In this document: piece by piece, positions 1-12,419 of the stretch
Position numbering within the stretch: position 1 is the first letter of the stretch
Layout: each line of letters opens with the position of its first letter
Assembly (NCBI RefSeq): GCF_954871325.1
Contig: NC_088775.1
Location: 6,239,561-6,303,560, forward strand
Direction: 5' to 3'
DNA: 64,000 nucleotides
Source of the DNA: Gordionus sp. m RMFG-2023
Taxonomy: Eukaryota > Nematomorpha > Gordioida > Chordodea > Parachordodidae
The notes under the pieces: model-generated
What the model was told of the DNA's origin: nothing
The model's input: the letters and a program-made list of their open reading frames with translations, nothing else
Databases searched by the model: none
Made by a program: the position numbers and the translations under genes

Positions 1-484
1 ATTACACTAATTCCAAAAACAGCGAGGGTGTAACGCCGGCTAAGATTTGTTTAGTCGAATAACACAACTTTTTTTGATTTATTAAAATCAAAGGGCCGTA
101 TATGCCATATTTAGTAAGAAAAATGAGATAAAGTAACCGATTGTGCCAATAAAAAGGCCCGATTATATGGTAATAATTATAAAAAAGTAATTAGTAAAAA
201 ATTAAATCGTGTCCGGTTTGAATTCGGAAAGGAGGAAATCGATAGCAATCAAAAGACTGCGTATTATAAGTAATTTCATATTCTTATGAGGAAAGGTACT
301 AACGGAGTTCTTATGTAACTCAAAATTTGAATAGGTACAATACCACTACCAGACAAACTGCATGGTTGTCATTTATACTAATTGCTCCTAATTGATATAA
401 TTGGAAACAAAATGATTTATAAATCATGAGAAGATGGCATAAACTTAAACTAAACTTTAAAAACAATATGGAAGACAATTTATA
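1..484. other. AT-rich sequence, no gene seen
   Basis: No ORF of note, no splice-consistent coding pattern and no recognised repeat end. It lies just upstream of duplicated segment A. Confidence 0.6.
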
Positions 485-1360
485 TAACAAAATTATCATA
501 TTTTTTAATATGATTTGTTCTAATATACATTTTTTATGATGATTAGTTTTAATAAATCTTTAATGCTCCAAATAAAATAATTTCAATATAAAAAAATGAA
601 ATAATTGTCAGTAACCGTAAGCAGTTCGATCATCGGGGAGGGAGAAGGATTTCCTGAGTTCAATGGCTCAGGATTTTCGGAGAGGATGACTGGGGGACCA
701 GATTTAGCGGGCATTTTGGTCAGCGATCCTACAAAAAAAGAAAATGGTAAGTACCATCAGTACTTTATTATAAGGCGACCGCAGTTCCTTAGTGGATAAT
801 TACATCGTGATGGCAATTTTTGCACCGCTGGATTTGAGCGGATTTTAGTATAAATTTTATTAATAAATAAGGAACGAGAAATTTTTCATCTCTTTCTAAC
901 TGGATAAGTTAAATTGGGTAAAAAATCAAATGAAGCGTGTTCTACATGTTTATGGGCCAGTTTCATGTGATTATACACCTAACAGTCCTATAAACTGCCA
1001 TTTAAACTCTATAGTTTGAGATTAAATGAGTTGGGTATAGTGGCAATGCAAGGGCTTATATTAGATCCCCTTTTTTAAATTCTGGTTGAAGTTAATAGTA
1101 TGAATAAAATAAAAGCTTTGTTGTTATATTGACAATCTAAGTATATATAACTTTAATCCATCGCATCTCATCATCTGGTTTACATTATTAAATTCTCACT
1201 TCTTTTTCACTGGAAAAACCCTTATAAAAATATTTAAATTTATATTTATTTTTATACTCCTAGACACATTTTAATGAATGTATCTTATCACAAATTAATA
1301 TTATATTATTTTCGTTATTATTTTTTTCAATATTTACTTACTATTTAAATAATGAATTAA
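485..1360 (+). repeat. duplicated segment, copy A
   Basis: This stretch is clearly related to 28,205-28,470 plus 37,688-38,170. There the same segment is split by an inserted LTR fossil. Shared landmarks are the GC-richer core around 605-760, the AGTACC-loop-GGTACT-type hairpin near 750, a CCGCT/AGCGG hairpin at 825-841 and the run ending near 1,350. A 64-codon ORF in this copy (605-799) is not kept in copy B, so I do not call it coding. The structured core may be a small RNA gene; see findings. Confidence 0.75.
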
Positions 1361-1443
1361 ATGCCGGGACGAGCAAAAAAGTCCTAATAAAAATAGGGTT
1401 GGGTTAGGCAGATATGACATATTGTTTATATTTAAATAATGGG

Positions 1444-1868
1444 GTACATTGTAGTGATCTGCATCGGGCCTAATTTTTCAAACATGGTTCGCTCGAAATT
1501 TTTAAAAAGCTTTTCCGGCCCGGTCCGAACCCAAATTTTTTTAAAAAGCTTTTCCGGCCCGGTCCGAACCCAAATCTTTTAAAAAAAATTTATCGGCCCG
1601 ACCCGTCCCGAATTAAATATAGAAATTAATTTTTATAATTACTCAAAATAAAAGACATATGTTATATGGCATCTAGTTTCTATAAATAGAATCAAATATT
1701 TTTATTTTACATAAAAAATTCAATATAAAATTGATAAGTTTAGATATATAGAAAAAAATATAAGGCCAGACCCGGCCCGAACCCGATTTTTTTAAAAAAT
1801 TAGGCGGGCCGGGCTGGACTCGTGCTGAGTACGGGCTGGGCCTACTTTTGCAGATCTCTAGTGCATTG
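1444..1868. mobile_element. hAT-type MITE (element 1,452-1,860) with 8-bp target duplication
   Basis: The element is 409 bp with inverted ends TAGTGATCTGCA and TAGAGATCTGCA. The flanking 8-mers are GTACATTG (1,444-1,451) and GTGCATTG (1,861-1,868), one mismatch apart. Subterminal GGCCCGACCCG-like blocks are repeated in both orientations. It has no coding capacity. The 8-bp duplication and end sequence fit hAT; the single mismatch suggests moderate age. Confidence 0.75.
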
Positions 1869-2084
1869 TATACTTTTATTATTAGGCATTATTTAACAAA
1901 AATTATTTTAAAGCATTAGACACCTTCTCTTCAGAATCCTACTTATGCTATTGATTGATTGATAATCACTTATTTTTATCAAATATTTTACTATGTAAAT
2001 TTATAAATTTAACAAAGTTTTACATACATATTATTTTTTCTGGAGATATTTAAAAATGATCAGTGTAGGGAATATATGCTAGTC

Positions 2085-2870
2085 ATTAAAGAAGAATAGG
2101 TAAGCCAAAATCAAATTCATTTATTTTATGTGGTGACGGTTTTACGTGCGATCAGTGCAGGAAATCAATTATAAACTGCAGTATTTTTTTTTAAAGTTTA
2201 AAATTTTGACTTTAAATGAAACGTCTTTAGATGCAAAAATTTATGCTTGTATGTTAGTATACTTACCCAATAAACTCCATACAATTTTACCATTAATCTT
2301 TATCTCGTTATTAATTTATTCTATTAATAAACGCGTTTTGAAAAATTTTAATTTATGGACATAATCCAGCGTGAAGAATACATTTCATACATTTTTGCTA
2401 TATAAATTAGGCCTAATTTTTAATTTATAATAATCTTTTCCTAGATTTTTTTTTCAATTCATGGTAAAATATTTTTGAAAATATGGTAGATATACGTTCT
2501 AGAAGACGTTTCTAGTAAAATAAGAATTTTGAAAATTAAAAAAAAAGGAATTAATAATTGATTTTCTACATTGATTACGCCTAAAACTGTCACCGCATCA
2601 AATAAATGATTGTTTACCTATTCTTCTCTCGTGACTAACATTCGTTTCGCTACATTAAAAATTTTTAAACCTTAAACCAAACCTTAATCTATGTAAGAAA
2701 GATAACTTCCCATTAATTCTCAGCTCTCATTAGTGATAGAGGAAAGGTGGGTTTAACCCTACAGAAATTTAATTATATAAAGCTAAATAAAAACTATGAA
2801 GTAACAATCTTAAGTATGGAATGGCCAAACTTTTGGAAATATTTATTAAATAACCTTAGATTAATGTCAT
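2085..2870. repeat. inverted pair of a dispersed repeat
   Basis: The left arm (about 2,090-2,250) reads as a degenerate reverse complement of the right arm (about 2,530-2,650). The right half up to 2,870 is also the reverse complement of about 6,130-6,480. A shared block reads GATGCGGTGACGGTTTTAGG in consensus. I cannot assign the family; no target duplication was found. Confidence 0.55.
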
Positions 2871-3039
2871 AGAATGAAGTTTTTCACAAATTTCAAAAAA
2901 AAAAATCGAAAATATGCACCGCGTAAGAAGGGAAAATGATAAGTAACTGCTAGCACTAATATTTAGGGTTGGCGTTACTTATCACTTCATATATAATTTA
3001 AAATAACGAACCAAAAAAAAATTTTGTATTTTATTTTTT

Positions 3040-3505
3040 ACTTTTTAAGAGGAAGAGGTGCCCAATTGATTGAGTTTTTAAAAAAAATATATATAAGTGA
3101 CTCTTTGCAAATTTAATGACGCATGTGATTCTTACACCCCCACCCCCCCCCACTTCCTTAACACTCTTTTTTTATAAATTATAAATAAAAGCTATTCCTA
3201 AGTGTGCCAATCATTCTAATTTTATAATAAATCAAATGATACAATCAAATGCTCCTTTTTTTTTAAAAAAAAATTAGTATCCCAGCGTTAAAATTAATTG
3301 TTTACACAGATTGTTAATAAAAATTTTGAATGACTTCACAATTTTAAAATAATTGATAAAAACTTCATTAAAAAAATAATATATATCCCCATTTTAAATA
3401 TATACTAATCTTGACTATAATATATCTCTATTAACATTTACCTTACTCCCTTTCCCAAGCTACCTGTTTGCTGACTTTGACTTCAGATATAAAATTAAAC
3501 TTACT
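3040..3505 (+). repeat. R repeat, copy 1
   Basis: This copy shares an ordered series of blocks with copies at about 10,290-10,740, 10,890-11,050 and 13,770-14,050. The blocks are a CACAGCGTAAAATTAATTG-like block, an AATCTTGACCTATAAT block, then a CTACCTGTT ... CTTCAGG block. Each copy is followed directly by sequence related to the TGTTGT-type MITE. Class unknown. Confidence 0.6.
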
Positions 3506-3712
3506 AAACCATGTTGTAATGTAAAACTACCCGATTTGGGTCTATTTTTGAAAACAGTCCTATCAAGAATTTAGCCAAAATAATATTAAGTAATCAATCA
3601 TGTTAATTAATGGCAGAAAGTTTGGGACTATTTAGCAAATCTCGGTGCTTATAGAATATTAATTTGGCTAAATCGACCCGAATCGGGCCGTTTAGACAAC
3701 ACTGAAACCATG
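3506..3712. mobile_element. TGTTGT-family MITE (3,514-3,704) with 8-bp target duplication
   Basis: A 191-bp element lies between perfect AAACCATG 8-mers at 3,506-3,513 and 3,705-3,712. The ends are imperfect inverted repeats built on TGTTGTCTAAACGGCCCGAT. It is non-coding. The exact 8-bp duplication makes it hAT-type. It is related to the MITE at 55,040-55,260. Confidence 0.8.
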
Positions 3713-6129
3713 ATATTAAAATCCTCAAATTGGGCAAGGTAAAATATTATTGAAAATTATTTATTATTTTAATATATATAGAGATCAATTTTATTAATTA
3801 AAAATATAGAAGGATTTTATTATATAAATAATACTTAAAAACTCGGCATGAAGTGAGCAAAAAAAAATTTTTTTTTAAAAAAAAGGCTTTGTTAAAAATT
3901 TTCTTATAATTTATTCTCTTTTTAAATAATTCTTCATAGGGCTTTATATTATCAATATTTTTTAAAACATAATATAATATAAATTTCATTTAAGTGATAT
4001 CATAATATAATTTTTTTTAAAACATATTGCATATTTCTCTTTTTTCCTCACTTCTTTTCCCTTCCACCAGTTCCAATTTTTATTTATTTATAATTTTATA
4101 CATTGCAAATATAATATTTATTATTTTTTGACCTCTTTATTTTCAAATATCATTATTTTAATTATAATGTCCATGATCGTATATTTTTAATTACTTACAT
4201 TGCGTCAGTTTTCTCTAGGTTTCTTTTCCGTAGTTAACACGGCACCAATATTACAAATATGTATCAACGTTAAATTAAATAAGCATCATGAACCTAAAAA
4301 TAAATATATGATTCTATATATAATAATTTCCCAAATTCCTTTACTACCAAAATGACTATAAAAAAATTATATGATCAATAACAAAGAATAATAGTTGTTA
4401 TCTCTCTCTTATTCAAAATTATTTTAAAAACGTCAAATTATTTTAAAAACGTCTATATTTGTCAATTACATATCAACAGATATAACAGAAACAAACGCTG
4501 ATATTTTATTTAAAAACTCTATTATGTGTTTTAAAATTAACATTATATTGAAAAAAAAATGAATTTCTAGTTGTAGTTTAAAAAACCCCACGAAGCTTAA
4601 CTTCCATAACCTTCAAGATTCATTTAGAAAAATAATGATTATATTAATGTTAATTTGGCTTTAATAAATTTGCGTTCCTGTATAAATCCCATAAATTATC
4701 AAGATTTTTACTTAGTATTTTTTTTTCTCGACACTATTGAAATCATTAGAAATTCCACATTTTTTTTTATTTGAACATTTTAAAATATTAATTAATTAAG
4801 ATGATATTTTAATAAATTTATTCAATAAAGGATTAACCCCGTACCGCCACTCCATCCCAAATAGGAGCTAGCACCATCTCCTTAGAGGTTTGAAGAAACA
4901 GTCCCTAGAGTTACGCTTTCTTACACCACTTTGTAAGGTGAGTAACATCTGAATTCTGGTTAGGGGCGACCATGAGACTAGTTGAAAATACATTATTGGC
5001 ACTTTGATTGTAACAGAGGTCCTCATCTTGGTAAACAATTAATATACCGATATTCTCAAAACTATTGGTGCCCGGGTTATTAGGTATTTTTGGTTAATGC
5101 GGATTGTATAGCAATCGGTTGGAGATCTTTATTAGTTTAAACATGTTGACGGAAACAAAAATTTTTGGTATAGGCAAATTTAAGTTTTAAATAAACCAAC
5201 ATACAATGGTATAGAACTAAAGAAGTAAATAAAATAATCACAAAACTGACTATATTTATTGACTCTACCATCCTAGTATTTCTTTTGGAAAGCTGATCAA
5301 ATTAAATATGAGGATATTATGTTTCACATATTCTTTAAATAACTATTGAGATGCCTTGAATATTAATCTTATAACTTACTTTATGCCTTTTAACCTTATT
5401 CTACCTTCTGCATGTCCAAGAGGTTTGTTTAGATAAATATTGTCGTAGAGTGGATCGAAGGGCTGCGAGGTTGATGGAGCAGTCCTTTGTTAGTTTACAA
5501 AATAAAACTTCGTGAGTTGATTCAAACATGAATGTATAATATATGAAAATTGTGTAAATTATATGTTTTTAAAATAAATATTTTTTTTTATAAATAGTTT
5601 TTAGAATTTTATTGTGAATATAATATATGAGTAGAAAGCCCCTCAAGAATGGCGAGGATTAAGAATTTTATCCTTAATTTGATTATGGTTCAATCCGAAT
5701 ATCCCCTTTATTTGATTATGGATAAATCAGATCAGAAAAATAAAGGGGAAATTTGGGATTTAACTATCATGCAGTATAAGGAGTAAGAAAAAAATGATTC
5801 CCCATCATGGACGCTAGAGCACCCGCTAGTCAGCCGCTGTTCGATCCCCACCGTGTGAAGGTGAGAGATGAAGGGGAGCAAAATAAAAGAGAAAAAAAAG
5901 TAGAAATAGAAAAAGGGAGATAATGATATGAAATATAAGAAAATATAATAATTGTTTATACTTTAAGACTTAACGAACCTGAAATAGCTTCCTAATATCG
6001 GCTAAACTATATTTATCTTTTCATTGTACAAAATATCTTATAAATCATCTGAAATTTTTATAAGGGTAACGATCCACATTTTCGATATTTTTTTAAAATG
6101 TAGTTTGCGAATAATTTCATTCTATTACA
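3713..6129. other. intergenic, no gene seen
   Basis: AT-rich with homopolymer runs. A less AT-rich patch at about 4,835-5,120 matches nothing I recognise and has no long frame. A tRNA-like patch lies at 5,797-5,850. Confidence 0.5.
5797..5850 (+). tRNA. possible tRNA-derived fragment
   Basis: A TAGAGCACCC block is followed about 20 nt later by GTTCGATCC (5,839-5,847), which fits a Pol III B box. I could not pair acceptor or anticodon stems. This is more likely a tRNA-derived repeat or a decayed tRNA than a working gene. Confidence 0.25.
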
Positions 6130-6480
6130 TAAACATAATTAGTGTTTTTCCAAAAAATTGGCCAATCCACCCTCAAGTTGTTACTTCATAATTCTTATTT
6201 AACTTTACATAATTAAATTTCTGTAGGATTAATTTCCATCTGTTCTCTTGATTTAACTAACCTACTAAGAGTGGATGGGAAGTTATCTTTCTTACATAGA
6301 TTAAAAGTTGGTCTAAGGTCTTCTTTAAATTTTTTTAGATGTAGCAAAATGAAATGCTAGCCACGAGAGAAGAAATATGTAAACAATCGTTATTTGATGC
6401 GATGACGGTTGTAGGCGTAATCAGTGTAGAAAATAATTATCGATTCCTTTTTTTATATTTAATTTTCAAAATTCTGATTT
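6130..6480 (+). repeat. third copy of the 2.1-2.9 kb repeat
   Basis: This is the reverse complement of about 2,530-2,870, sharing the GATGCGATGACGGTTGTAGG block and the run through TCTTTCTTACATAGATTAAA. A 62-codon ORF here is not conserved in the other copies. Confidence 0.55.
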
Positions 6481-9300
6481 TACTAGAAGCATCTTCTAGG
6501 ACGTATATCCACATCCTTTTTTTTTATTTTATTATAAAATGACTTTATTTAAAAATAAACATTTAATTATAATTTTTGTATAAAATCATTCTATAAAAAC
6601 GGAGTTGGGACTACAAGTTCCCCCAAAAAACATGAATAATTATATTTTTAAATGGTAATTTGTATAAGATGTTTTAAAAAATAAAATTCTTTGGGTTCTG
6701 ATGAAAGTGCTTTAATTTTGCCGCCTATATTTTTTAAAAATTTTTTAAAGTTCCGCATGACATATGTCCAAGGGAAGAGATAACGATTGGTAAAAAGAAA
6801 TAAAATATTTTTAATTTCGAATATTTAATTTATTTTTCTCGGCTATATCAACCGGGTCAGAATTTAAATTTTTTGGAAATGAAGAGACACATGTGAAGTC
6901 CCAAATTAAGGATTTATCTAAAGACCTAGGTACAGAAGTTATACCATCTGGTCTTAGGCCATCGTCTAATGATAAATTAGCAGGCTCCGGGATGTTTGGT
7001 ATTCGGGCCCTCGTAATCCTTTGATATTCAAAAATAAATTTACCATGAAATGTAGTTTTTAATTTTATATTGAAAAAAAAATCTCTAGGAATAAATTCAT
7101 ATAAATTAAAAGGTAGTCCTATATATCAAAAATGTATGAAATTGGCAGTATTGTACACAACGCCGGATTAAGCCGATAAGCAAAAATTTTTGAAAACACG
7201 TTTATTAATAGAATTAATTAATAAAGACTTAAAGATTCACCGTAAAATTGTTTGGAGTTTAGTGAGTAGGTATTTTAACATATAAACATTAATTTTTGCA
7301 TCTAAAGTATATAATCAGAATTTTGAACTAAACTGAAATTTATAATTAATTTCCTGCCGATAAATGGTTAGTTTATGCATGAAGTATTCTGGGAAAGTTC
7401 TAATTAATATTCTTACCCTTTGTAATGCTATAATATACACAAATTAGTCGTACTTATTACTTATACCATTTTTATTATACAATTTTATATATGCCCTAAT
7501 TTTTCTTTTAATCTAACAAATCAAATTTTAAAATATTATTTTATTGTTAATCTCTTTATCTTATTAATAAATTATGAAAAATATATAAAGAGGTCTGGTA
7601 AAGTTAAACGGAAACAGATTTACTCCATTTTTTTAAAAAAAAATTACAGTGTGTATACTTTTTCCAGCAGAGGCGGAGGCGGGGCTGTGAAATTACCCGT
7701 GACATTGGGTCAGGACGTGAGTGTTAAAATATTTTGAACTACTATGCTTGATTGGACATGATGGACTTCTCCAAAATTATTACTGGGCGTGATTAGGCGA
7801 TGAACATAAATTTCCTATCACAGAAATTTTAATTTTTTTAAATTGATTTTATAATGAATATAAATTTTATAGTTTATAAAAATGAAAATTATATTGGATA
7901 TTTCCTAATTTATTTCTTTTAGAAAAGGGGATAATTTTTGAAAACTAAAAATCTTCCGAATCTTAGAAACAACAACACCGCACCCACCCCCATTTATAAA
8001 ATTAATGGCAAATAATTGGGGTTAAAATGATTCGGAGTATCAGTGTAGCCCAAGATAATAGGAAGAGGGATCTCTTATAAAGGAAAGATTTACTATGCAG
8101 CCACTACATAAGGTAGGCTTGATTCTAAATGCAGGTTTTAATAGTCTTAAGTTTTTAACCAACGTATAAAAGGCAAACATATTTACAACAACTTTAATGC
8201 TAAATATTTCAAAATTCGATTCGATGATATGATTTTAAATAATGTTAGCTCTCCTTTTAAAGTTTTCCAATTTTTACACCCCATAAAAAACCTACGTATT
8301 ACCCCATAAAAAACCACGTATTCTTAATGAATCATTTAGATAATTAGATTATTCTTCTGATTCGGATATGAATTGAGTAGAATATTTTAAATTTAATAAC
8401 CTGTCCTCAGCCAAGCTATTTATAAACTATAAGTTGTTGATTAACAATATATTTGTTTATATAATATCAAGAAATAAATTTAATTAATTATTTTATTGCT
8501 AGAACTCTCCGTGCAGCAATATTCCATCAACGTTGGCACCTATAGGTCTCTCGGTGACAATATCAGGATGGAATAACACATATTCCATGAAACAAGGGAA
8601 TCCCGCTAGCCAGGGATTATACATGTATTGATCAGTTTGTAACATCCTTTAGCTATAATTCCTTAGTTAAAGCAGAAATTAGAGAAATTAATAAATACAT
8701 TAGCATTAATAATATTACTCTAACCCCCCATTGTTTTAGACAAAATCGGTTTTGGACCCAAAGCAAAGAATTTTTTCGAGGCAATCGGCCAAAAAATGCA
8801 CTTAATATGGTTATCCTCAGGAAGGTTTTTACCTACATCAACGAATTTCAATGGATATTTGTAGGTCTCATAGTATATCAATCTAAGGTGCCATAACTTA
8901 GACTCACCTTCTCATGTTCATTTTTTAATACATTACATGATTTTATTACCTTTTTTTTTAAAAAATAAATAATATATATATATATATTTTTTTTACTGTA
9001 ATTTTTATCTTTTTTAAATCGAATTTTTTAAAAAAATTTCCCTTAGATTTTTTTGAATATAAATTAAAAAACACTTAAAATATTGTATAAATCAGAATTC
9101 ATAGGGCAGGATTTCTGCACATCCTGGAATACATTTCCATTAGAATCAGATTTTTCTAAAAGAAATTCACTTAATAATTGATGGTAATAGGAAAAAAAAC
9201 CACCGGAAAAAAACCCCCCGGAAAAAACCCTCATGGAAAAAAAACTTATTTTTCTGATCTTTTCTCATTTTTTCTTCTAGATTTGATTTTGATAAAAATA
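6481..9300. other. intergenic, no gene seen
   Basis: AT-rich, with scattered short homopolymers and no recognised element ends or coding frames. Confidence 0.5.
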
Positions 9301-9304
9301 GTTT

Positions 9305-9630
9305 ATAAGTGATTGCTCATGGATGTATTACCTTATTGTTTATCATTAAGGGTTTAAATTAATATTTAATCAACAGAATTAAAATTGTTTATCAGAATTG
9401 AAAACGCTACAATTCCTGGTATTTAGACAATTGAAAATTTAATAATTTGTTAAAAAATATAATTGCTCGGCAAATACCTAAATGAACAGCTATTAAGATG
9501 TATAACCTTACTGTTTATCATTATGGGTTTAAATTAATATTTAATCAACAGAATTATAATTGTTTATCAGAATTGAAAACGTTACAATTCCTGCTATTTA
9601 GACAATTGAAAATTAATAATTTGTATCATC
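9305..9630 (+). repeat. two-copy tandem duplication, period about 175 bp
   Basis: The block from GATGTATTACC to AATAATTTGT (about 9,320-9,450) recurs at about 9,495-9,625 with a few changes. The 60-codon ORF in the second copy is not kept in the first. Confidence 0.7.
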
Positions 9631-9739
9631 TTTATATGGTATATAAAGACAAAAAAATTTTTTATTGTATTTTAATTTGATAATTTATAATATAATATTT
9701 AAGTCATAAAATTTTAATTTTATTTAAAAAACTAATGGA

Positions 9740-10136
9740 TCTAATTCATCCTGGAAAAATCATATTTGAAGGTTATTCTTCTTATACCATCCATAAAAAA
9801 TGCGTAAACAAGATAAGATGACGCTGTTCAAAATATTCATCTTTCAAATGCCGGGCAATACTTTCATCAACACTTGAAAATTAAAACCCGATAGTTGAAA
9901 CAGCTCATAATCATCCATCAAATTTAGATAGACTAATAGCAATGAAATCTGTTGCAAACATGAAAAAACGATGTTCAGACGCTTTAGCAAAACCTCTTCA
10001 AATTTATGCAGAGGAAGTTGTAAAATTAGATCAAAGTGTTCAGTCAGAGCCAATGACTTCGATTAAAAAAATATTATTAAAAAATTTAAAATCTAGCGAT
10101 AACTTTTACTCAAAAACAAAAACCACTTATTTATAA
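9740..10136 (+). pseudogene. FLYWCH zinc-finger relic (MULE-type)
   Basis: Reading the plus strand gives HPGKIIFEGYSSYTIHKK, then a stop where the family has Trp, then RCSKYSSFKCRA, and after a frame change AHNHPSNLDRL. The order Gly-Tyr, (Trp)-Arg-Cys, Cys-Arg-Ala and His-Asn-His is that of a FLYWCH finger. It continues into a basic helical tail (9,942-10,133, 64 codons, ending in KTKTTYL). FLYWCH domains often sit at the N-terminus of MULE transposases. No transposase core follows. The stop and frame change make this a relic. A decayed host FLYWCH gene is an alternative. Confidence 0.55.
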
Positions 10137-10289
10137 ATCTTAATGTTTTAATGGTTTGAGTTTGACTAAAATAAAAATAAAATTTTTTTTTTGATTGGAT
10201 CCCTAGTAGTAAACTTGACGCTTCGTCACTGCTAAATTTAGAATTAATAGTTTTAAAAAATACAACCTGGAGAGGGTGTTGGGTGCAAA

Positions 10290-10740
10290 ATGATTATCTA
10301 ATTGAAGTATGTATAAAATGTAATGGCTCTTTTGCAATTTTAATGACCCATGTGCTTCGCAACTCATGCCGCGTTATAGAAGACATATTTTTCACTTTTC
10401 TAACTTGCGTCAATCAGTATAATTATATAATATATCAAAGGATATAAATTCATATATTGAAATAATTAGTTTCACAGCGTAAAATTAATTAATTGATTGC
10501 AGTTTTATATATAAAAAATGCATATTTTTTATTGAATGATTTTGCAGTTTCTATAAAAAAAAGAAAAGAAATCTAATCCTTTAATATTCATGCATTATTA
10601 ACATGTTAATTTTGAGCTATAATTCTTTCTAACTCTGTACCTCTCCCTCTTTCACTTGCTACCTGTTCTACAAAGGTAACTTCAGGGAAATACTGTCTTG
10701 GAGGTTCGAATACTTATGTAACATTGATATTTTAAAAGGC
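10290..10740 (+). repeat. R repeat, copy 2
   Basis: Same block order as copy 1: TTTCACAGCGTAAAATTAAT near 10,470, then CTACCTGTTCTACAAAGG near 10,660, then TGTCTTGGAGG. It runs into a degraded TGTTGT-type MITE with AGGCTCTATTTGAGC at about 10,738, and the AAACCATGA flank seen in copy 1 reappears at about 10,804. Confidence 0.6.
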
Positions 10741-10889
10741 TCTATTTGAGCATATTTAATTAAACTGCTGACTCAACATTTTAGTCAGAAAGATAGTGTC
10801 TAAACCATGAGATTTAGCTAATAGATGTCCTAAAAGTTGTGCTGAACAGAATAGTCATGCTTGTTTAATATTTTTCTGGATAAAATCGG

Positions 10890-11120
10890 GTAGAGGCATT
10901 TAACCATTAGAAATATATACTCATTTTTAATATATCTTAATCTTGACCTATAATTCTTTTCAACTTTTTCCTCTTTACCATGCTACCTGTTTTATGAAGA
11001 TAGTCAGGGGAAGTATTGTCTTGGAGGCGCTAAACTTATTAAGCAACGATACAGCTAGTGTTGTTAATTGGCTCAAATTGAGCAGACTTTTTAAAACGGA
11101 TAATTTAATATATTAGGAAA
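10890..11120 (+). repeat. R repeat, copy 3, with MITE left end
   Basis: A partial copy carries only the 3' blocks (TTAATCTTGACCTATAATTC, then CTACCTGTTTTATGAAG). From about 11,047 it passes into TAGTGTTGTTAATTGGCTC, the left end of the MITE also found at 55,040. Confidence 0.6.
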
Positions 11121-11454
11121 AAAAAAATACCGCCTACACCTCGATTTTGGGTAAGTGGAAAATAATTCCCGGGAAAAAAAACCCAACAATAATTCTTCGA
11201 AAATATCCGGAAATTATTTTCTCAAAATTCTTAAATATTTTATTTTGGATTTTTATTTCGTGGATGTATTATTTAAGGGAATTTTCTTCTCCTATATATC
11301 TTAAAAACCGGGGATTTTTTTCAGGGAATTATTTTAAGTTATTCCAAATTTGGCTAAAAGTTGTACTCGTTGTGCAATCTATGACCATAAATATTATTTA
11401 AAAAGAAAATTTATTTTTAGAACAATTTTATTTTAAATAGTGTATATATATAAA

Positions 11455-11770
11455 AAACTGTAGTTCACTAAAAAAGATTGCAATTAAATATAAAAATAAA
11501 CTATCATTGTATTATCAAATGAACAAAAATGTAGAATGTTAACAATTTAATAAGTGCATCTCGGCAAGATAATTTACAATTTCAAAATAAAACAAAACAT
11601 TACAACTTAATGTAGAAATAGATCAAAATTTATATAATATTACTCAAGATTCTCAAAAATATACACCTTCATTTATTGTATTATCAAATGAACAAAATGT
11701 AAATTTAATAAGTGCATCTCAGCTTGATAATTTACAATTTCATAAAACAAAACATTGCAACTATTAAGTG
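11455..11770 (+). repeat. two-copy tandem duplication, period about 170 bp
   Basis: ATTGTATTATCAAATGAAC followed by AATAAGTGCATCTC appears near 11,505 and again near 11,675, each followed by AATTTACAATTTC and an AAAACAAAACATT run. Non-coding. Confidence 0.65.
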
Positions 11771-12419
11771 TTCATTTTAAATTCCCAATTTATCAACAAT
11801 TATGTAACTTTCGCATATCTTATTGCCTTATACGTACAAATTTGTGAAGACCTCCTTTTCTTCAACTAGTCTTTACATAAGCACTTAAAATTGATATATA
11901 TATATTTTTTTTAATAATATCTGCCCTGTTCTTAGTATGCATATATTTACCCAATGTTATGAAAATATTTTCCTTACTAAGAAAGGTTTATTTCATGCCC
12001 ACAATAATCTCCTTAAAGTTTTCCTCCCATTTTCAGGGAAACTTCCAATAAACAATATATTTTTTAAAAAGAATATCCCTACACCTTCAGCACTCGAATA
12101 ATAATATTTTACTTAGATACCCTTTAGCTAGAAAAACTTTTTATTAAGCAAAAAACCTCCTCTCCTTTTAAATATACTCAAAAATGTGAGAAATCTGATC
12201 ATCGGTAAGTTATATAAGATAATCGGCTCTTTAAATAGGAATAACTAACCCCTTGCTTGAGTGAACTTCCTTATTTTTCCTAATAAAGTGTTCACTAAGG
12301 CTGATAAAGATTACTTCTTAATTCAATGCATTATTAATAGGATCCTAAACTTTGATACTCCGGTTTATCCAAGTATGGAGATTTGAATTCTCTCCCTTAT
12401 GATGCTTATATTTAGATAT
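11771..12419. other. intergenic, no gene seen
   Basis: AT-rich. It may include the decayed 5' part of the LINE relic that follows, but no motif is readable. Confidence 0.4.

Noticed and set aside
605-799. 64-codon protein gene
   Set aside because: The frame is not preserved in the duplicate at 28.3 kb and has no similarity I recognise.
825-860. Helitron 3' end
   Set aside because: A hairpin is present, but no CTRR end follows at the right distance and no 5' TC partner was seen.
4835-5120. rRNA or organelle insertion
   Set aside because: The patch is less AT-rich, but only a GGTGAGTAAC word recalls rRNA; no longer match or order of motifs supports it.
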